Origin: Trueperella bonasi
GTDB lineage: Bacteria > Actinomycetota > Actinomycetes > Actinomycetales > Actinomycetaceae
Direction of reading: 5' to 3'
NCBI RefSeq assembly: GCF_030811535.1
Contig: NZ_JAUSQX010000001.1
Coordinates: forward strand, 1,798,001 to 1,862,000
DNA length: 64,000 nt
The notes below the pieces were generated by a model. That model searched no databases. It was not told the DNA's origin and saw nothing but the letters and a program-made list of their open reading frames with translations. The position numbers and the translations under genes were made by a program. Of the stretch, positions 26,463 to 33,969 are shown piece by piece (position 1 is the stretch's first letter; the number at the start of each line of letters is the position of its first letter).

Positions 26463-27149
26463 CTACTTTTCGGCCTTTTTGGCTGCGCGCTTGGCACGGC
26501 GGGCTTCCTTCAAATCTGTCCGGCTACCACCCTCGGGATATTCGCCTCTTTCGACCTGCGCGGAAGGCAGGCGCCAACGCCGCAAATAAAACGCGCGCCC
26601 AACCATTTGCAACATGAGCCCCTTGGGCGCCTCACCAAAGCGATAGGCAACCAGATCCTTCGCCTGCTTACCCGTGATGAACGCAACGAGAGCCATGAGG
26701 AAGAAAACCGCGTACATCACCCAAATGATCGGAATAATGACCTCGGGCCAGCGCGGCTGCAATAGCATGAGCGGCAAAATCAAAAGTGCAACGGGCATGA
26801 AGAACGCCGAAACTGGCCCTTTCGCATCCACGTAATCGCGGGCAAAAGCGCGCTCTGGCCCCCGATGCTGAACGGGCATTTCCCTCTGGTTACCCGTGCG
26901 CATGGCCTCCTGTTGCTTTTGATAAAGCTCGTTAGAACGCGCACGCTGTTCGGCTTTGAGTTGCCGCTTTTCCTCGCGTGTCATCGACTTTGCATCTGAG
27001 ACTAGGGGCCGGCGCCGCGCTGCTTCGACATCGCGCCTACGCGGAGTGGGTGCACCCTTGGATGGGGTATACCCTTTGGGAGTCTTAGGTTTGGCCTGCT
27101 GATTTTCCGCTGGCGCAGATTCTTCCGGCTTCTTCTTCGATCCGAACAC
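26463..27149 (-). CDS. DUF3043 membrane protein
   Basis: A 228-residue protein with a long, basic, disordered N-terminal region (KPKTPKGYTPSKGAPTPRR). This is followed by the family block RSNELYQKQQEAMRTGN and PVQHRGPERAFARDYVD, two transmembrane helices (about residues 115-135 and 138-160), and a basic C-terminal tail. DUF3043 is actinobacterial and uncharacterised. The GTG start has AAAGGA six bases upstream. Confidence 0.93.
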   Translation of the reverse strand: MFGSKKKPEESAPAENQQAKPKTPKGYTPSKGAPTPRRRDVEAARRRPLVSDAKSMTREEKRQLKAEQRARSNELYQKQQEAMRTGNQREMPVQHRGPERAFARDYVDAKGPVSAFFMPVALLILPLMLLQPRWPEVIIPIIWVMYAVFFLMALVAFITGKQAKDLVAYRFGEAPKGLMLQMVGRAFYLRRWRLPSAQVERGEYPEGGSRTDLKEARRAKRAAKKAEK

Positions 27150-27245
27150 GCTATTCCTTTTAACTTAACGGCAATGCGCATCCCAGTGTAGTTGTTTCAC
27201 GCCACAAAACCCGAGTCATTTCGGGTTAACCGTGCCACCCGGCGC

Positions 27246-27251
27246 TAGGCT
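27246..27251 (+). promoter_or_regulatory. -10 box, leaderless M20 peptidase gene
   Basis: TAGGCT lies exactly six bases before ATG 27258. Confidence 0.5.
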
Positions 27252-27257
27252 ACAGGT

Positions 27258-28601
27258 ATGACTTATCAAGACGTAACGACATTCGTGGACGACCACATGG
27301 AACAGTCCACCCAAGATCTCATTGACCTCGTTTCGATACCCTCAGTTTCGGCCGATTCCTTCGATCAGGCGCACCTGCAAGAATCCGCGCGCTGGATCGC
27401 TCAGCGAGCTGAGGCACTCGGCCTGGACACCCAGATCATCGAACTGACTACTCCGGACGGAAAAAAGGGTCGCCCCGCCGTGCTGGCAACTCGGCAGCCC
27501 GCACCCGGTAAGCCAACGGTCATGCTCTACGCTCACCACGATGTTCAGCCTCCCGGAGATTCAGACCTGTGGGATTCCGCACCCTTCGAAGCCGTCGAAC
27601 GTGATGGCCGCCTCTTTGGGCGCGGCACCGCTGACGATAAGGCAGGCGTGATTGCCCACCTGGCCGCAATCGCCGCCGCGCGCCCCGGTGTCGGAATCAC
27701 CCTATTCATCGAGGGTGAAGAAGAGATCGGCTCGCCCACCTTCGTCGACTTCCTTCAGGCACACAAGGCCGAACTTGAAGCCGACGTGATCGTCGTCGCC
27801 GATTCAAGCAACTGGCAGGTCGGTTCGCCCGCGCTGACAACCTCGCTACGAGGCGTTACCCAAGTGACCGTGACGGTAAGCGGGCTCGATCACGCGCTGC
27901 ACTCTGGAATGTACGGTGGTCCTGTCCTTGATTCCGTCACACTTGCCTCACGTCTGATTGCAACCTTGCATGACGAGCGCGGCAACGTGGCTGTGGAAGG
28001 ACTTCTATCCCGCGACGACACCGTCGTCGACTATTCGGAAGAGCAGTTCCGCAAAGACGCCGGGGTGCTCGAAGGTGTTGAACTTGCTGGGCAGGGGTCG
28101 ATTACCTCGCGAATGTGGACCAAACCGGCAATCTCTGTGACGGCCATGGACGTCACGCCCGTCGAGCTTGTTTCCAACACCCTCATCCCATCCACGACAT
28201 TCGTTCTTTCCCTGCGAGTTGCTCCCGGTCAAGACGCCGGAGATGCGGCGGACAAGCTGGTTGCTCATCTCAAGGCCAATGCACCCTTCGGCGCACAGGT
28301 GGATGTCACAATTGATGAGCGCGGGCCTTCATTCGAAGCTGGCGAGCCCACCGAAAGCTTCAAACTCATGCAATGGGCCCTCGAACAAGCATGGGGCACA
28401 CCCTCCGTGGACATTGGTGTAGGTGGATCGATTCCCTTCATCGCCGACCTATCGGAAGTCTTCCCACAAGCCCAAATCCTTGTGACGGGCATCGAAGATC
28501 CCGACACCCGCGCGCACTCAGAAAACGAATCTTTACACCTGGGAGACTGGCGCAACGCGATCGTCGCTGAAGCACTTTTGCTCACGCGCCTAGGCGAATA
28601 A
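27258..28601 (+). CDS. M20 family dipeptidase
   Basis: A 447-residue di-zinc peptidase. Metal ligands and catalytic residues are visible in LYAHHDVQPPGDSDLW (His, Asp), GRGTADDKAG (bridging Asp), FIEGEEEIGS (catalytic Glu-Glu) and the C-terminal RAHSENESLHLGDW (His). It belongs with ArgE/DapE/CPG2-like enzymes, and the full length including the dimerisation lid domain is present. The substrate is likely a small dipeptide (inference). It overlaps the glycerate-kinase-like gene by one base, so they form an operon. Confidence 0.92.
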   Translation: MTYQDVTTFVDDHMEQSTQDLIDLVSIPSVSADSFDQAHLQESARWIAQRAEALGLDTQIIELTTPDGKKGRPAVLATRQPAPGKPTVMLYAHHDVQPPGDSDLWDSAPFEAVERDGRLFGRGTADDKAGVIAHLAAIAAARPGVGITLFIEGEEEIGSPTFVDFLQAHKAELEADVIVVADSSNWQVGSPALTTSLRGVTQVTVTVSGLDHALHSGMYGGPVLDSVTLASRLIATLHDERGNVAVEGLLSRDDTVVDYSEEQFRKDAGVLEGVELAGQGSITSRMWTKPAISVTAMDVTPVELVSNTLIPSTTFVLSLRVAPGQDAGDAADKLVAHLKANAPFGAQVDVTIDERGPSFEAGEPTESFKLMQWALEQAWGTPSVDIGVGGSIPFIADLSEVFPQAQILVTGIEDPDTRAHSENESLHLGDWRNAIVAEALLLTRLGE

Positions 28602-29716
28602 TGAAAGTCGCGCTGGTGTGTTCCGCGCTGCCGGGCATGGGGCCGCGCGACGTCACAAAACGGGTTGCCAGCCGGTGGCGCGCGGCGCGGCCGGCCGACG
28701 ACGTCGTCGAAGTTGCTACGTCCGAAGGGGAAACCATTGCCCACCTCGGAACTGGCCTTGACGACGTCGTGCGGCTGCGCCACCCGCAAGCCAAGCCGAC
28801 AAGTAGCGACGCCGATCTACCACGCCGCATCCGATGGACGTGGGAAGGCGGGGCCTTTATCGATCTAGCTGACGCGATGACCTGGGCCGGTGACGGCGAG
28901 CCGATCGGCCCCACCGATTTCCTAGGCCGGGACATCCTCGACGTAAAACGTCAAGGCACTAAGCGGTTTCACATCCATCTGCCGCAACTGATCACACGCA
29001 GTGACCTTGGTTTGGGAATGCTGGGCGAACTGGCAGGAACACCGATCGACGTGTGTGAAAAACCGCGTGCCCTCAGCGCCGAGCTGGCCAAAGCACAAGA
29101 TGCGCTAGGAATGCTATCGATCACGCTCACCTATCCAGCGGGCATGCCCTTACTTGGGGTCAACGGGATGGCACGAATGTGGGATCAGGCAGGAATGGAC
29201 GGGCGAACGGCACAAAACTTCGAACGGCACATCGGCGGATGGGTCCACGAACTCAACCAAGCTTCGCAGAATTCACCGAGACGATCGCTACTTGGGGATG
29301 ACGGTGCCGACGCGCGAGCACCCTCGGCTGGTCCGGGCGGCGGACTTGGCTTCATGCTCGGACTTTTAGGTGCGCGCCAACTACTGATCGGCGACCACCT
29401 TGTCGGGCACTCAATACCCAACGACGCCGATCTTATCGTCTACGTGTGCGCGGCGATGGGCATGGACCTGCCCAGTGGACTGCACGCCGCAACCCGGCAT
29501 GCCGAACAGTTCGGCATACCAGTGGTACTTCTCACCGACAGCGCTGGAATGCGAAAAGGTGAGCTCCCACGGCTAGGGCTGCACGGAAGTTACGAATTAA
29601 GGCCCGAGCGTGCTTTCGCAGAAGAACCCGAGGAAATCGCCGCGATCGCAAGGATTCCCGGGCTGTTGGATGAGTCGATTTCCCGAATAGCAACCACCTG
29701 GGGCTGGGATTACTGA
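28601..29716 (+). CDS. Glycerate kinase family protein, possibly degenerate
   Basis: A 371-residue protein with the architecture of type I glycerate kinases. The conserved C-terminal block is partly kept (PSAGPGGGLGFMLGLLGAR), but the usual GEGRxDxQ active-site motif reads VYVCAAMGMDLPSGLHAAT, so kinase activity is doubtful. The N-terminus VALVCSALPGMGPRDV resembles the first strand of the fold. It is coupled translationally to the M20 peptidase (TAATG). Actinobacterial homologues sit near erpA, as here. Confidence 0.75.
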   Translation: MKVALVCSALPGMGPRDVTKRVASRWRAARPADDVVEVATSEGETIAHLGTGLDDVVRLRHPQAKPTSSDADLPRRIRWTWEGGAFIDLADAMTWAGDGEPIGPTDFLGRDILDVKRQGTKRFHIHLPQLITRSDLGLGMLGELAGTPIDVCEKPRALSAELAKAQDALGMLSITLTYPAGMPLLGVNGMARMWDQAGMDGRTAQNFERHIGGWVHELNQASQNSPRRSLLGDDGADARAPSAGPGGGLGFMLGLLGARQLLIGDHLVGHSIPNDADLIVYVCAAMGMDLPSGLHAATRHAEQFGIPVVLLTDSAGMRKGELPRLGLHGSYELRPERAFAEEPEEIAAIARIPGLLDESISRIATTWGWDY

Positions 29717-29793
29717 AATACCCGGGAACAAAATGAGTCCCGAATTCGTTGATATGTTGCGCCACAAGCTAACCGTGGCGCGGCAAATATGGA

Positions 29794-29831
29794 GACCGGC
29801 CGGTCAAAGCGATAACCTATTACCAGTTATC
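29794..29831. promoter_or_regulatory. Two inverted repeats upstream of erpA
   Basis: GACCGGCCGGTC (29794-29805) is a perfect palindrome. GATAAC-N9-GTTATC (29811-29831) is a second dyad that includes a TAACCT -10-like hexamer. They could bind an iron-sulfur or redox regulator. Confidence 0.35.
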
Positions 29832-29846
29832 CACTAGGAGGTAAGT

Positions 29847-30203
29847 ATGAGCGATACGCTCGACACCACACCGCAAACCCATGGCGTGAACCTGACCGAG
29901 GTTGCCGCCAACAAGGTTAAATCCCTTCTCGAACAGGAAGGCCGTGACGATCTGCGCCTACGGATCGCAGTCCAGCCCGGTGGCTGCTCCGGCCTGATGT
30001 ACCAACTTTATTTCGATGAGCGCCTATTTGACGACGACTACGTGCGCGACTTTGACGGGGTTGAGGTTCTCGTGGATGCGAAATCAGCCCCATACCTTGA
30101 TGGCGCAACTATAGATTTCGCCGACTCGATCGAACGCCAGGGATTTACGATTGATAATCCGCAGGCGGTAGGCACCTGTGCCTGCGGAGAGTCCTTCCAC
30201 TGA
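29847..30203 (+). CDS. erpA: Iron-sulfur cluster insertion protein ErpA
   Basis: A 118-residue A-type carrier that passes Fe-S clusters to apo-targets. The three cluster cysteines are visible in QPGGCSGLMYQLYFDE and in the C-terminal TCACGESFH. The start is ATG 29847 after AGGAGG. It is usually essential in Actinobacteria. A palindrome-rich region precedes it and a hairpin follows. Confidence 0.95.
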   Translation: MSDTLDTTPQTHGVNLTEVAANKVKSLLEQEGRDDLRLRIAVQPGGCSGLMYQLYFDERLFDDDYVRDFDGVEVLVDAKSAPYLDGATIDFADSIERQGFTIDNPQAVGTCACGESFH

Positions 30204-30212
30204 TTTCGCAGT

Positions 30213-30250
30213 GTATTCCTCACCGCGAAGGTGCGGAATACGTTTGTTTG
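30213..30250 (+). terminator. Hairpin between erpA and the FKBP gene
   Basis: GTATTCC-T-CACC (30213-30224) pairs with GGTG-C-GGAATAC (30230-30241) with one mismatch. It is followed by GTTTGTTTG, a T-rich tail. The Shine-Dalgarno of the next gene begins at 30251, so the hairpin may terminate, attenuate or shape translation. Confidence 0.55.
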
Positions 30251-30262
30251 AGGAGAAAAATT

Positions 30263-31219
30263 TTGACCAGGAAACTCGCTGTTTTGCCTGCCTTAGCGCT
30301 GATCTTTTCACTTGTTGCATGCAGCTCTGATGAGGACCCTGAACCGAATGCCGAACCGAGCCCAACTGCCACGGAGAAAGTGATTGAATACGGCACCGAC
30401 ATGCCTGAACTCGACACTTCGGGGGAGAATCCGACCCTCGCATTCCCAGGGCCAAATCCGGTAGAAGGTTTGCAAGTAGAGGTCCTCGAGGAGGGGAGCG
30501 GACGCGAGATCGAATCGCAGGACGTCGTGGTTGCCCACTACGTTGGGCAAGTATGGGGAAGCAATGTACCGTTTGACTCGTCGTTCAAACGTGGCGAACC
30601 GTCGTCGTTTTCGCTCCAAGGCGTGATCCGGGGCTGGACCGAGGGACTGACCGGGCTCAAAGCCGGCACTAAAGTGATCATTTCTGTGCCGCCCGAATAC
30701 GGATATGGGGAAGGCGGGCAGCCGGCAGCCGGGATCGGTGGAACCGACACGATTGCCTTCTATGTTGAGGTAGTTACCGCCTTTGGCGTGAATCAGGCTG
30801 GGGACGCGGCCGCTACGATCCAAGTTGAGCCAGATGACCTTCCGATTGAGATTGACGGTGAACTGGGCGAGCCGATCGAAATTTCTGTCCGTGACGATGC
30901 CGAAGAACCCGAAGGTGAACCCGTAGTAACCGTGATTGCACGCGGCAGTGGCGATCCCCTTGGCGGTGAGGGAACTACACTTTACCACCAGTACTCGATG
31001 TCGCTGTGGGATAACTCCATGCAGGAAATCACCTACGGCCAACACGGCCCACAACAGCTCAAGATCGGTGGGGGAAGTTTCTTCGACGCTCTCGAGGGTG
31101 TTCCCGTTGGATCTCGCGTGCTAGTTGAAGTTCCTGCCAACGACGGCGGTGAGGGCGAGAACGTTGCTCCCGCCTATGCTGTAGTTATCGATGTTATCGA
31201 TCAAGTGCCTGCCAACTAG
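30263..31219 (+). CDS. FKBP-type peptidyl-prolyl isomerase lipoprotein
   Basis: A 318-residue exported protein. The signal peptide KLAVLPALALIFSLVAC ends in a lipobox (LVAC), so it is anchored by a lipidated cysteine. After an acidic Pro-rich linker comes an FKBP domain with VVAHYVGQVWGSN, GLTGLKAGTKVIISVPPEYGY and FYVEVV. A second, degenerate FKBP-like domain follows (LYHQYSMSLW, GSRVLVEVP). It folds or isomerises exported proteins outside the membrane. The TTG at 30263 is chosen because GAGGAG precedes it by about seven bases. Confidence 0.9.
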   Translation: MTRKLAVLPALALIFSLVACSSDEDPEPNAEPSPTATEKVIEYGTDMPELDTSGENPTLAFPGPNPVEGLQVEVLEEGSGREIESQDVVVAHYVGQVWGSNVPFDSSFKRGEPSSFSLQGVIRGWTEGLTGLKAGTKVIISVPPEYGYGEGGQPAAGIGGTDTIAFYVEVVTAFGVNQAGDAAATIQVEPDDLPIEIDGELGEPIEISVRDDAEEPEGEPVVTVIARGSGDPLGGEGTTLYHQYSMSLWDNSMQEITYGQHGPQQLKIGGGSFFDALEGVPVGSRVLVEVPANDGGEGENVAPAYAVVIDVIDQVPAN

Positions 31220-31234
31220 ATTCAGCAAAGCATT

Positions 31235-31266
31235 GAGCCAGGCGGAGGGCCTCCGCCTGGCTCTTT
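31235..31266. terminator. Terminator between the FKBP gene and sodA
   Basis: GAGCCAGGCGGA (31235-31246) and TCCGCCTGGCTC (31252-31263) form a 12-bp perfect stem with a five-base loop. TTTC follows. It serves two convergent genes. Confidence 0.75.
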
Positions 31267-31279
31267 CGATAGCTAGTTG

Positions 31280-31897
31280 TTAGCTAGCCACAAGAGAATT
31301 GGCTTGCTTCGCAGCCTCGAGACGCTTTGCGACATCTTCCCAGTTGAAGAGGTTCCACGCAGCCTTAACGTAATCAGCCTTGACGTTGAGATAGTCAAGG
31401 TAGAATGCGTGCTCCCACATGTCGAGCATAAGCACTGGAATCGAACCCACTGGAACGTTCGACTGCTGGTCGAAAAGCTGGTAGATCGTCAGCTTGCCTG
31501 CAATTTGGTCGTAGGCAAGTACCGCCCAGCCGGAGCCCTGAATGCCCGTAGCTGCAGCGGTAAAGTGAGCTTTGAACTTATCGAATGAACCGAAAGCATC
31601 CTCGATCGCGGCAAGTAGCTCGCCCTCGGGTTCGCCGCCGCCGTTTGGAGAGAGATTCTTCCAAAACACGGTGTGGTTGGTGTGTCCGCCAACATTGAAG
31701 GCCAGATCCTTCGAGAACTGGTTAATCTTGGAAAAATCGCCTTCTTCGCGAGCTTTTTGAAGGTTTTCTAGAGCGGTGTTCGCTCCCTGAACGTAAGTGT
31801 TGTGGTGCTTGCTGTGATGCAGCTCCATGATCTTGCCAGAAATATGCGGCTCAAGTGCGCCGTAATCGTAATCAAGTTCGGGTAAAACGTATGTCAT
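31280..31897 (-). CDS. sodA: Superoxide dismutase, Fe/Mn family
   Basis: A 205-residue cytosolic enzyme (no signal peptide). The metal ligands are in [18 protein letters not shown] and the signature [18 protein letters not shown] places Gln where mycobacterial iron enzymes have His, which favours manganese, though metal choice cannot be proved from sequence. The start is ATG 31897 with GGAGG five bases upstream; longer readings run past it. It is divergent from the receiver-like gene. Confidence 0.95.
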   Translation of the reverse strand: MTYVLPELDYDYGALEPHISGKIMELHHSKHHNTYVQGANTALENLQKAREEGDFSKINQFSKDLAFNVGGHTNHTVFWKNLSPNGGGEPEGELLAAIEDAFGSFDKFKAHFTAAATGIQGSGWAVLAYDQIAGKLTIYQLFDQQSNVPVGSIPVLMLDMWEHAFYLDYLNVKADYVKAAWNLFNWEDVAKRLEAAKQANSLVAS

Positions 31898-32053
31898 GTC
31901 AGCCTCCATACTTTGCGATCGCTCTGATCGCAATTGTTTGCATTTTCAATTATCTCAATATTGCGGGCGTGTTCGAGCCGGAGTGTCTAAACTGCGCGGA
32001 TAGCGTAACTGGCGCGGTATAAGACTCAATTCAGGTTTTGCCACGCAGGTCGG

Positions 32054-32059
32054 TACTAT
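32054..32059 (+). promoter_or_regulatory. -10 box of the receiver-like/trpD operon
   Basis: TACTAT lies about 35 bases before ATG 32094. Confidence 0.4.
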
Positions 32060-32093
32060 TGGAAAAGACCTAACAGGTAACGTGGAGGACACT

Positions 32094-32528
32094 ATGGTTA
32101 ACGAGGCTCAGGAGCCAACATCGAACAGCGCCGTTGAAAAACCTTTCGAGCTGCTGGTCTATTCGGATAATCGTGACACGCGCAACGAGGTTATGCAGGC
32201 TGTGGGCCGCAGGGTTGCAAAAGGACTTCCGCGCATTAATTGGACTGAGGCAGCCACGTGGGAAGGTGCGTATCTCAAGATCGAGGAAAATCATTTCGAC
32301 ATGCTGATACTCGACGGTGAGGCAGCAAAACTTGGCGGTATTGGCCTTGGAAAAATGGTTCGAGACGAACTGGACCCGGACATGCCCTACGTCATTTTGA
32401 CGGGCCGCCCGCAAGATGAATGGCTGGCGCGAGTGGCGAGGCCCAATGCAATTCTTGAACATCCGATCGATCCTCGCACTCTCTCAGCTGCTGTGGCTGA
32501 GGTCCTGACCGAGAAAACAAACGCCTAA
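32094..32528 (+). CDS. Receiver-like (pseudo-receiver) protein
   Basis: A 144-residue protein with a CheY-like fold. YSDN supplies the acidic pocket, the aspartate in MLILDGEA occupies the phosphorylation site, and YVILTGRP the conserved Thr. The invariant Lys-Pro pair is replaced by His-Pro (ILEHPID), so normal phospho-switching is doubtful. There is no output domain. The ATG at 32094 has GGAGG at the right distance. It overlaps trpD by one base (TAATG), which implies translational coupling to aromatic amino acid synthesis. Confidence 0.75.
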   Translation: MVNEAQEPTSNSAVEKPFELLVYSDNRDTRNEVMQAVGRRVAKGLPRINWTEAATWEGAYLKIEENHFDMLILDGEAAKLGGIGLGKMVRDELDPDMPYVILTGRPQDEWLARVARPNAILEHPIDPRTLSAAVAEVLTEKTNA

Positions 32529-33589
32529 TGTCTACCTACACGTGGCCGGAAATGACCACGAAAGTTATCAACCGCATCGACCTTTCCGCTGAAGAGACGG
32601 CATGGGCGATGGATCGGGTGATGTCCGGCGCAACCTCTCCCGTTTCCCTTGCGGGCTTCCTTACAGCGCTAGCCACTAAAGGGGAGACGACGGAGGAGCT
32701 ACTCGGCTTGGCCGATTCAATGCAGTCGCATGCTTCGCCCGTTAATCTCACGACCGACTCCCTCGACATCGTGGGAACGGGTGGCGATCGGCTACGTACG
32801 GTCAACATTTCGACGACGGCCTCGATCATTATCGCCGCCTCTGGCATCAAAGTTGTCAAGCACGGTAACCGTGCCTCCTCATCCAAATCGGGATCGGCTG
32901 ACTGTTTGGAGGCTCTGGGCGTAGATCTCAATCTTCCGGTTGATTCGGTGGAGAAGATTTTTCACGAAATTGGAATAACATTCCTTTTCGCAAATCTGTT
33001 CCATCCATCAATGAAATATGCGGCAACTGCCCGGCGTGAACTCGGTGTGGCTACCGCCTTCAATGTTCTTGGTCCGCTTACCAACCCCGCCAAACCCGAA
33101 GCCGGCGCAATTGGCGTATCGAATAAACGTCATGCACCGATCGTTGCCGGAGTGCTTGCCAGGCGTGATAATCGCGCGCTTGTCTTCAGGGGCACGAACG
33201 GGCTAGACGAACTATCGACCGTTTGTATGAACGAAGTGTGGGAAGTACGCAACGGCCAGATTGACTTTTACGAGCTGGATGCGACGGCCGATCTTGGGTT
33301 ACCCCAAGCTAGTATCGATGATCTGCGTGGCCAGGAAGCGCCTTATAATGCGAAGGTAGCACGCAGGGTGATCGACGGCGAGCCGGGACCGGTGCGCGAT
33401 TCGGTTAACCTCAACGCTGCGGGTGCAATAGCTGCAGACGGCAAGCTCGAGGGGGTTCGGCCCGAAGACGGCACGTTCGTTGAGCGAATGCAAAACGCTT
33501 TGAAAATTGCGGAGCACACGATCGATTCCGGCGGCGCGGCGAAGCTTTTGGATCGTTGGATCGAGCTTTCAAACCGCGAATCTCGCTAA
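32528..33589 (+). CDS. trpD: Anthranilate phosphoribosyltransferase
   Basis: A 353-residue enzyme that transfers phosphoribose from PRPP to anthranilate, the second tryptophan-pathway step. The PRPP-binding GTGGDRLRTVNIST, the KHGNRASSSKSGSAD loop, and NPAKPEAGAIGVS are characteristic. No other trp gene is nearby, which matches the isolated trpD of other Actinobacteria. It is translated together with the receiver-like gene. Confidence 0.95.
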   Translation: MSTYTWPEMTTKVINRIDLSAEETAWAMDRVMSGATSPVSLAGFLTALATKGETTEELLGLADSMQSHASPVNLTTDSLDIVGTGGDRLRTVNISTTASIIIAASGIKVVKHGNRASSSKSGSADCLEALGVDLNLPVDSVEKIFHEIGITFLFANLFHPSMKYAATARRELGVATAFNVLGPLTNPAKPEAGAIGVSNKRHAPIVAGVLARRDNRALVFRGTNGLDELSTVCMNEVWEVRNGQIDFYELDATADLGLPQASIDDLRGQEAPYNAKVARRVIDGEPGPVRDSVNLNAAGAIAADGKLEGVRPEDGTFVERMQNALKIAEHTIDSGGAAKLLDRWIELSNRESR

Positions 33590-33590
33590 T

Positions 33591-33632
33591 CTGCGGATCA
33601 TGCGAGGTACAGATGCATGTCTGTAGCCGCAG
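33591..33632 (+). terminator. Structured element after trpD
   Basis: CTGCGG (33591-33596) pairs with CCGCAG (33627-33632). Inside, TACAGA (33608-33613) pairs with TCTGTA (33620-33625). No T-run follows directly. It may end trpD transcripts. Confidence 0.4.
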
Positions 33633-33656
33633 GGTCAGGCAAAAATATTCTCGAAT

Positions 33657-33935
33657 CTAGTCCAGCCCGATGTCGAAGGCTGCCTCGAGATCGGCGCGCG
33701 AGAACTCTTGGAACGCCAAATACGTTTTGATTTCTTTAACGCCTTCAACTTTTGCGATGTGATCTGGAATCACGGTTGCAAGATCTTCGTGTTCAGGAAC
33801 GGTGACAATCGCAATGAGATCGACGTCGCCCGTAACCGAATACACTCGATGAACGCTTTTGACGCCAGCAATAGCATCTGCCACTTCGGGAATCTTATCG
33901 ACTTCGGCGTCAACCATGACGATGGCGGTAATCAT
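33657..33935 (-). CDS. Stand-alone Lrp/AsnC ligand-binding (RAM) domain protein
   Basis: A 92-residue protein that is only the amino-acid-binding domain of Lrp/AsnC regulators, without a DNA-binding helix-turn-helix. The beta-alpha-beta core (ITAIVMVDAEVDKIPEVADA, SVTGDVDLIAIV) is complete. Such proteins may sense amino acids or bind other proteins. AGGAG precedes the start. It lies beside trpD and the DEDD exonuclease, as in several actinobacterial genomes (from memory). Confidence 0.92.
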   Translation of the reverse strand: MITAIVMVDAEVDKIPEVADAIAGVKSVHRVYSVTGDVDLIAIVTVPEHEDLATVIPDHIAKVEGVKEIKTYLAFQEFSRADLEAAFDIGLD

Positions 33936-33969
33936 TTGAACTCCTGACTGATGGAAGATTTACCCCATC

